From contig NZ_PEBU01000001.1 in NCBI RefSeq assembly GCF_002887595.1, positions 558,001 to 622,000 on the forward strand: a stretch of DNA of 64,000 nucleotides. The letters run 5' to 3'. Shown here in pieces: positions 59,933 through 64,000 of this stretch. The stretch comes from Bowmanella denitrificans. Its GTDB lineage: Bacteria; Pseudomonadota; Gammaproteobacteria; Enterobacterales; Alteromonadaceae. The notes under the pieces were generated by a model, which saw only the letters and a program-made list of their open reading frames with translations, searched no databases and was not told the origin of the DNA. The position numbers and the translations under genes are program-made. The stretch's first letter is position 1. Each line of letters opens with the position of its first letter.

Positions 59933-60712
59933 TCAGTGTGCAGGCACACTTTGCAAAGGATGGAGTGGGCTGAATCGTGCCGATTTGGGTGGGCGTTCAC
60001 CCATGATAATAGATAACTGGCGATTAAATTCAGTAACGAAAGCCTCGTCCAGGTTGATTTTACTGAACATGTAGTGCTGCTCTGCTATATCCAGGGGCCT
60101 TGTTATCAGAGCAAGGTCCGTCAAACCATTTCGCTGCATTTCCGCCAGCACGGTATCCTTGTCATCAATAAATGCATCCACTCTGCCTCGCCTGAGAAGT
60201 TCGAGACGGGATGCAAAGGTTTCAACATGCATCAGTTGTCTCGCCCATTTGGAATCAAGCACCGCAGCGACCTCATGTCCGTACCAACCACCACGGTTTA
60301 ACGCAACAAGCTTATTCTGCTGCACCAGATCTAATATGGTATCCAGCGCCGCTGTTTGACGGTCGGACTTGCGATATACCAATACAATGGTTTGCAAACG
60401 ATAAGGAATAGAAAACATAAATTGCTTTTGCCGCTGTTCAGTCAGGGTGGCGGCAATTGCCACATCGACACGACCACTAAGCAAATCGGCACTGATACGA
60501 CGTTCAGGCAGATGCAAAATTGCCAGTTCACAGTCCATTCGCATCAGGCCTTTGCGCAATAACTCCAGGTCCCTACCACTGTATTGCCCTTGCTTGTCCA
60601 GATAAAAATACGGGTACCAGTCACCACTGAAAACCAAATTTATGGGGTGTGGGCAGAACGTCTGAGCCAGGCCCGGACCTGCTATCAGGGACAAGATTAG
60701 CAACAGGCGCAT
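59933..60712 (-). CDS. Periplasmic solute-binding protein, family 3
   Basis: A 259-residue protein. Signal peptide (ending GLAQ), then the bacterial type-3 fold: DWYPYFYLDKQGQYSGRDLELL, LLSGRVDVAIAATLTEQRQKQFMFSIPY and VDAFIDDKDTVLAEM. Two cysteines near the start and in domain 1. It resembles amino acid binding proteins, but no transporter genes are adjacent; orphan members in Alteromonadales often act as sensors. Converges with the LysR gene. Confidence 0.85.
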   Translation of the reverse strand: MRLLLILSLIAGPGLAQTFCPHPINLVFSGDWYPYFYLDKQGQYSGRDLELLRKGLMRMDCELAILHLPERRISADLLSGRVDVAIAATLTEQRQKQFMFSIPYRLQTIVLVYRKSDRQTAALDTILDLVQQNKLVALNRGGWYGHEVAAVLDSKWARQLMHVETFASRLELLRRGRVDAFIDDKDTVLAEMQRNGLTDLALITRPLDIAEQHYMFSKINLDEAFVTEFNRQLSIIMGERPPKSARFSPLHPLQSVPAH

Positions 60713-60829
60713 TCTGCTATTACGCCGCTATCAGGGAAAGGTGCGTATCGAATGCGATGCTATCGCCAAACATAACTTGAGTCCCCTAGGCTGTTCTTAT
60801 TATTAAGCTTACTGGCAATCCTGCCATTT

Positions 60830-60849
60830 TGCCCTTTTATCAAAGGGCA
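60830..60849. terminator. Perfect hairpin behind the GcvA-like LysR gene
   Basis: TGCCCTTT-TATC-AAAGGGCA, 8-bp stem and 4-base loop, in the 248-base gap between the solute-binding and LysR genes. T-rich bases lie beyond it on the plus strand only in part. Terminator or operator. I see nothing else in this gap. Confidence 0.4.
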
Positions 60850-60960
60850 TTTCGAACTTAGCCAGCATAGCGAATTCCGAAAAGAAACAAATGGTAATAT
60901 TGTGTTGCTGTGCCCTTATAGGTATGAAAAAACAAACCTTACTAACCAGACTTCTTCTTT

Positions 60961-61869
60961 CTAGATTGACTTGGCGCTGCCAGCCGCTAATTCCTGCCTG
61001 AGCCAGTCCCGAAATATCTGAATTCGCGCTAATCTGGGTGAGTCCGGGTTATGCAATATGGAGAATGTCGGCCCGGGAGTAATTTCAATCTCAAACGGCT
61101 TGACCAGAACACCGCGCTGAATCATCTCTCCGGCCAGTGTTGCAGTGGATAAACAAATACCATGACCAGCCGCTACCGCATTAATGCACATTTCCCAGGT
61201 CGCCACCTCCACCCAACGCAATTGTTTACGGTCGAAATGAATCCCAGCCAGGCTAAACCAGTTCTGCCAACTAAATAGGCCAGGATCATGTCCCTCCACC
61301 AGCAAACACCCATTCACCTGACTGGGATGGGTCAATTGCATCTCATCTGCCATGCGTCTGGAACATACGGCAAACACCGGGTCGCTGATAAGCACCTCCT
61401 GACAGAGTTCGCTCCACACACCGTCTCCCTGGCGGATAGCCACATCAATATCGCCATGGCGTAAATCTTCTACCTGAGGTGAGGCCATGACCCGGATGGA
61501 GATATCCGGATACAGCACGGAAAACTTCCAAAGCCTGGGCATCAGCCACATGGACGCAAAAGATCCGGTTGTGGTTACCGTCAACACGCCGGCTTCCTCT
61601 TCACATTGCACCTGATTGAAGCCTTTGAGCAGTTGTGAAAAGGCTAGCTCCACCGCTTTGGCCAAAGTGCGCCCACGCGCCGTCAGACGCATTTGCCGAC
61701 CTTCACGATAAAACAGCTTAACCCCAAGCCCCTCTTCCAGAGCCCGGATTTGCTGACTTACCGCCGCCTGCGTAATGGCTAGCTCATCGGCAGCCTGACG
61801 ATAGCTCTGGTGGCGGGCGGCCGCGTCGAAGCAGCGTAAAGCGGGTAAATGCCTCAGTCTTTTATCCAT
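60961..61869 (-). CDS. LysR-type regulator, GcvA-like
   Basis: A 302-residue LysR protein of the GcvA/AmpR branch: LPALRCFDAAARHQSYRQAADELAITQAAVSQQIRALEE (HTH near 20-45) and VTTTGSFASMWLMPRLWKF in the effector domain. The target is unknown; the small gene diverging from it at 61967 is the first candidate. The spacer contains the repeat TCGTTCG twice. Confidence 0.9.
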   Translation of the reverse strand: MDKRLRHLPALRCFDAAARHQSYRQAADELAITQAAVSQQIRALEEGLGVKLFYREGRQMRLTARGRTLAKAVELAFSQLLKGFNQVQCEEEAGVLTVTTTGSFASMWLMPRLWKFSVLYPDISIRVMASPQVEDLRHGDIDVAIRQGDGVWSELCQEVLISDPVFAVCSRRMADEMQLTHPSQVNGCLLVEGHDPGLFSWQNWFSLAGIHFDRKQLRWVEVATWEMCINAVAAGHGICLSTATLAGEMIQRGVLVKPFEIEITPGPTFSILHNPDSPRLARIQIFRDWLRQELAAGSAKSI

Positions 61870-61966
61870 TAGTTAAAGTTATCCCAAACTTAAGATTTTG
61901 TCGTTCGTCATCGTTCGATAAATGTTCAATAATATCCCCAGGTCAAAACGCAAAGGGGTACGGATT

Positions 61967-62116
61967 ATGTTGGCAGCTTCAGTAAAAATTCCGGTAAATC
62001 ATGACAGTAAGCAAGCTTGTGAGCAAGAGCAGAAAGCCAGACAGGCTCGTTTGTGGCGCTGGCTGGGACAAATGGCAAAAACCATGAGCTATGCGCAGAT
62101 GGTTAACTTCAAGTAA
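61967..62116 (+). CDS. Small protein of unknown function divergent from a LysR regulator
   Basis: A 49-residue protein: polar N-terminal half (KIPVNHDSKQACEQEQKARQ) and an amphipathic basic helix (ARLWRWLGQMAKTMS). No family is assigned; the layout of a small Trp/Arg-rich protein opposite a GcvA-like LysR is common. AAAGGGG lies nine bases before ATG 61967 and a strong terminator follows 28 bases after the stop, which supports a real transcript. A start 45 bases earlier is possible. Confidence 0.6.
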   Translation: MLAASVKIPVNHDSKQACEQEQKARQARLWRWLGQMAKTMSYAQMVNFK

Positions 62117-62144
62117 TGATTTAGTTAAGCTGTACTTATCATTT

Positions 62145-62180
62145 AAACGCCCATCAATTGAGATTGCCGGGCGTTTTTTT
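62145..62180 (+). terminator. Rho-independent terminator behind the 49-residue gene
   Basis: AAACGCCC (62145-62152) pairs with GGGCGTTT (62169-62176), with a T-run of 7 from 62174. It may also serve the convergent propeller gene. Confidence 0.85.
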
Positions 62181-62234
62181 TAAGCCTTAACCACCCACTT
62201 GCGGCGCCAGGCTAGTGTAACAAGATGAACTGCG

Positions 62235-63458
62235 TTACTCATCCGGCCGCCAGGCCAGCAATCTGCCGTTTGCCAACCCCAGATAAAGTATGCCATTCGC
62301 CGCACTCAGGCTGACAATGCTATCCATGTCCTCAAGCATATCTGTGACTTGTTTTACGCTGGCCTGGTGTGGGGTCAGTTGTGGATCCAGAGGTTGATAG
62401 AGAGGTCCGCCACCTTGCCGCACATACGTCTGATAATGAGCCCGGCTGCTTTGAGTTTGAAACTGCCGCTTCATTTCCTTACTTACTGGATGATAGCTAA
62501 ACAGCTCACCGGACAAAGTAGCAAAGTACAATTGTTCACCCACAGCAACAGGCGCTGCAAAGATAAGATGTGGTGAAAGCACCAAGTGTTCGATATTTCC
62601 CGAGTCAGTTTGCTGACCGACCAAGGCCTGGCCGTCTGACAATCCATAGTAGACAATTTCATGATGTACCAGGGCCTTCGAGCCAATCCAACTGCTGGCA
62701 TGTTTAGTACTCCAGACTTCATGGCCGTCCTTCAGGCTCAATTTAAAAAACCAGGTACTGCGGCTACCCACATAAAGATGCTCTCCATCGATCAATGGTG
62801 CCAGATTAAACCCCAGCCAGCCGTCCCATCCGCCAAGTTCACCTTCAGGTACAGGACTTTCAAACTGCCATAGAATATGGCCATGTTGTGCACTAAGGCC
62901 GTACAAGCGGTTGTTCCAACTACCAACCACTACCACGCCCTGCGCCACAGCAGGTTGAGTGTGGGTGGTGCCGGTATTCTGATGCCAAAGTTGCTGTCCG
63001 TCTGATACGCGTACAGCATAAGTACCGGCTCGACTGCCATAATATGCTGCGCCATCGGCAACACTGACCGACGAGCGATACCAGTTCCAGGGGTCGGCAT
63101 AATTACCTTGACCCCAGCCCCAATTGACCAGATGTGGGCCGTCATCACTGTGGTGCTGCCAGATTAACCGGCCTGTCAGATCAAATGCCTGCAAACCCTG
63201 CTCGGTTTGCAATAACAGTAATCCGCCGGCAATGGTCGGCGTGCTCCTGGTCTGCGAGGATAGCTGGTGCTGCCAAAGGCTTTCTCCCTGCAGACTCAGG
63301 GCTCGCAAAGTGTTGCCATTTGCCAGATACAGTACATTATTGTGGAGCAGAGGAGGTGCGAACACCCCATGGCTTGTTTGTAGCTGCCAAAGCACCCCTG
63401 CATGGACAGGAAAAACGATTAGCCAGATCAACACTAAAACGGAGTTAACGAGTTTCAT
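62235..63458 (-). CDS. Secreted PQQ-like beta-propeller protein
   Basis: A 407-residue protein with a signal peptide (ending PVHAG). Repeated PQQ-type blades: ALSLQGESLWQHQL, AFDLTGRLIWQHH, VRVSDGQQLWHQN, GLSAQHGHILWQFE, KLSLKDGHEVWSTK. It is like BamB and related scaffold propellers, but the context differs and no PQQ-enzyme residues were identified. The gene that ends 99 bases upstream is on the same strand. Confidence 0.85.
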   Translation of the reverse strand: MKLVNSVLVLIWLIVFPVHAGVLWQLQTSHGVFAPPLLHNNVLYLANGNTLRALSLQGESLWQHQLSSQTRSTPTIAGGLLLLQTEQGLQAFDLTGRLIWQHHSDDGPHLVNWGWGQGNYADPWNWYRSSVSVADGAAYYGSRAGTYAVRVSDGQQLWHQNTGTTHTQPAVAQGVVVVGSWNNRLYGLSAQHGHILWQFESPVPEGELGGWDGWLGFNLAPLIDGEHLYVGSRSTWFFKLSLKDGHEVWSTKHASSWIGSKALVHHEIVYYGLSDGQALVGQQTDSGNIEHLVLSPHLIFAAPVAVGEQLYFATLSGELFSYHPVSKEMKRQFQTQSSRAHYQTYVRQGGGPLYQPLDPQLTPHQASVKQVTDMLEDMDSIVSLSAANGILYLGLANGRLLAWRPDE

Positions 63459-63556
63459 CAGGTATTGTAGTTTTGGTTAAAACCGGCAAATTATCAGGGC
63501 GACTAACCTGGATCCTGAAGTTGACATAAATAAACCTTAAGAAAGGTTAGAGTGGG

Positions 63557-64000
63557 CTAATTTAGTTCAACATTCTTTTTTTGTCCGATGCCATCCAGTT
63601 TCAGTTGTTTAAGAATCTGATGAAACTCCGGCTCCAAGCGCAGTGGGTCATAGTAAGGGTCGACTGCCAGCCACAAAACTTCTACCTGCCGTTGTTGTAT
63701 AGCATCCTGTAGCCACTTGATCGCCTGGGCTGGTTGGTTAGCCTTGATGGCATAGCGGGCATAGGCTAATGGTGCTGCATAGTGCCCCAAATTGTCGCGA
63801 ATCTGGTTCTGAATCAGCCAGTTGTATACTTGTGCCAGACCACCAGTTGCAAACTGTTGCTTGGCGTCTGCTATTTGTCCGCTGGTAAATCCTTTGTAGT
63901 GCATACTTTGCAATAAGTGATTAAAAGCGCGTTGCTCCAAACCCAGGCTTTCCAGAGTTTTGATGGCTGAATAGTGGAAGCCAAGATCTGGTTCGGTCAG
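63557..64000 (-). CDS. TPR-containing protein, partial (N-terminus beyond right edge)
   Basis: An open frame of 147 residues entering from the right edge and ending at 63557. The end has tetratricopeptide-like helices with AYARYAIKANQPAQAIKWLQDAIQQR followed by VDPYYDPLRLEPEFHQILKQLKLDGIG; this DP-x-x-DPLR-x-x-P-x-F ending is typical of the C-terminal TPR region of CadC-like winged-helix regulators and related signalling ATPases or kinases. Which of these it is cannot be told from this end. Confidence 0.75.
   Translation of the reverse strand: MTEPDLGFHYSAIKTLESLGLEQRAFNHLLQSMHYKGFTSGQIADAKQQFATGGLAQVYNWLIQNQIRDNLGHYAAPLAYARYAIKANQPAQAIKWLQDAIQQRQVEVLWLAVDPYYDPLRLEPEFHQILKQLKLDGIGQKKNVELN

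Noticed and set aside
60912-60918. Another CTATAAG-type element (CTTATAG) near 60.9 kb
   Set aside because: A single copy without a partner or a GG-N10-GC promoter at the right distance; expected by chance in 64 kb.

Overview
The window is a chromosomal segment of a Gram-negative gammaproteobacterium. The best fit is a marine Alteromonadales (Alteromonadaceae-like) genome. The grounds are a TonB-dependent receptor with a YfiR-like partner, an NhaD antiporter, MaoP (DUF413), the secB-gpsA and tatABC-tatD-hemB blocks, several c-di-GMP proteins and a PEP-CTERM protein. Placement rests on gene content and protein style only; there is no rRNA gene here. I see no IS element, prophage, CRISPR array or plasmid function. 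One tRNA gene, tRNA-Gly(GCC), is present.

Layout. 1-6.8 kb: a signalling block on the minus strand (GGDEF response regulator, TonB receptor, YfiR-like protein, hybrid-type histidine kinase cut by the left edge), diverging from a sigma54-dependent response regulator. 6.9-10.2 kb: a 43-codon candidate gene, a MetR-type LysR regulator, then the folate-independent methionine synthase pair mesX-mesD. 10.2-14 kb: a PhoD-like phosphatase coupled to a DUF2252 protein, and a small secreted protein. 14.3-22.2 kb: a chemotaxis receptor, ilvIH, maoP, nhaD, a hotdog-fold protein and a secreted DUF6624-like protein. 22.3-30.2 kb: an 1860-residue hybrid kinase with an HD-GYP response regulator, a double-receiver protein and tRNA-Gly. 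30.3-38.5 kb: orn, rsgA, a 5'-nucleotidase lipoprotein, psd, an EamA transporter, a glycerophosphodiesterase, a MerC-domain protein with a Zur-like box, an SDR enzyme and a YibQ-like deacetylase. 38.6-49 kb: envC, yibN-grxC-secB-gpsA, a beta-barrel protein, tatABC, tatD, a membrane diguanylate cyclase and hemB. 49-64 kb: accessory metabolism: cupin, M42-like peptidase, YCF48-like propeller, amidase, PEP-CTERM protein, the gcdH / fused E1 / FabD-like operon with its LysR regulator, a solute-binding protein, a GcvA-like LysR with a 49-codon gene, a PQQ-like propeller and a TPR protein cut by the right edge.

How parts work together. The most interesting circuit is at 4-7 kb. The sigma54 activator (5206-6738) is flanked on both sides by nearly identical pairs of a CTATAAG element. 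Each pair lies about 70-125 bp upstream of a GG-N10-GC sigma54 promoter and points the same way toward it. One promoter reads the GGDEF gene and, plausibly, the TonB/YfiR/kinase genes behind it. The other reads an unannotated 43-codon gene or small RNA. The activator lacks a Fis helix and ends in what looks like a winged helix. Other regulatory pairings read from sequence are MetR boxes before mesXD, a 17-bp palindrome before maoP (a maoS candidate), a Zur-like box before the MerC-domain gene, a sigma54 promoter before the PEP-CTERM gene, and a LysR box between gcdH and its divergent regulator. c-di-GMP turnover is dense: two diguanylate cyclases and one HD-GYP phosphodiesterase in 64 kb.
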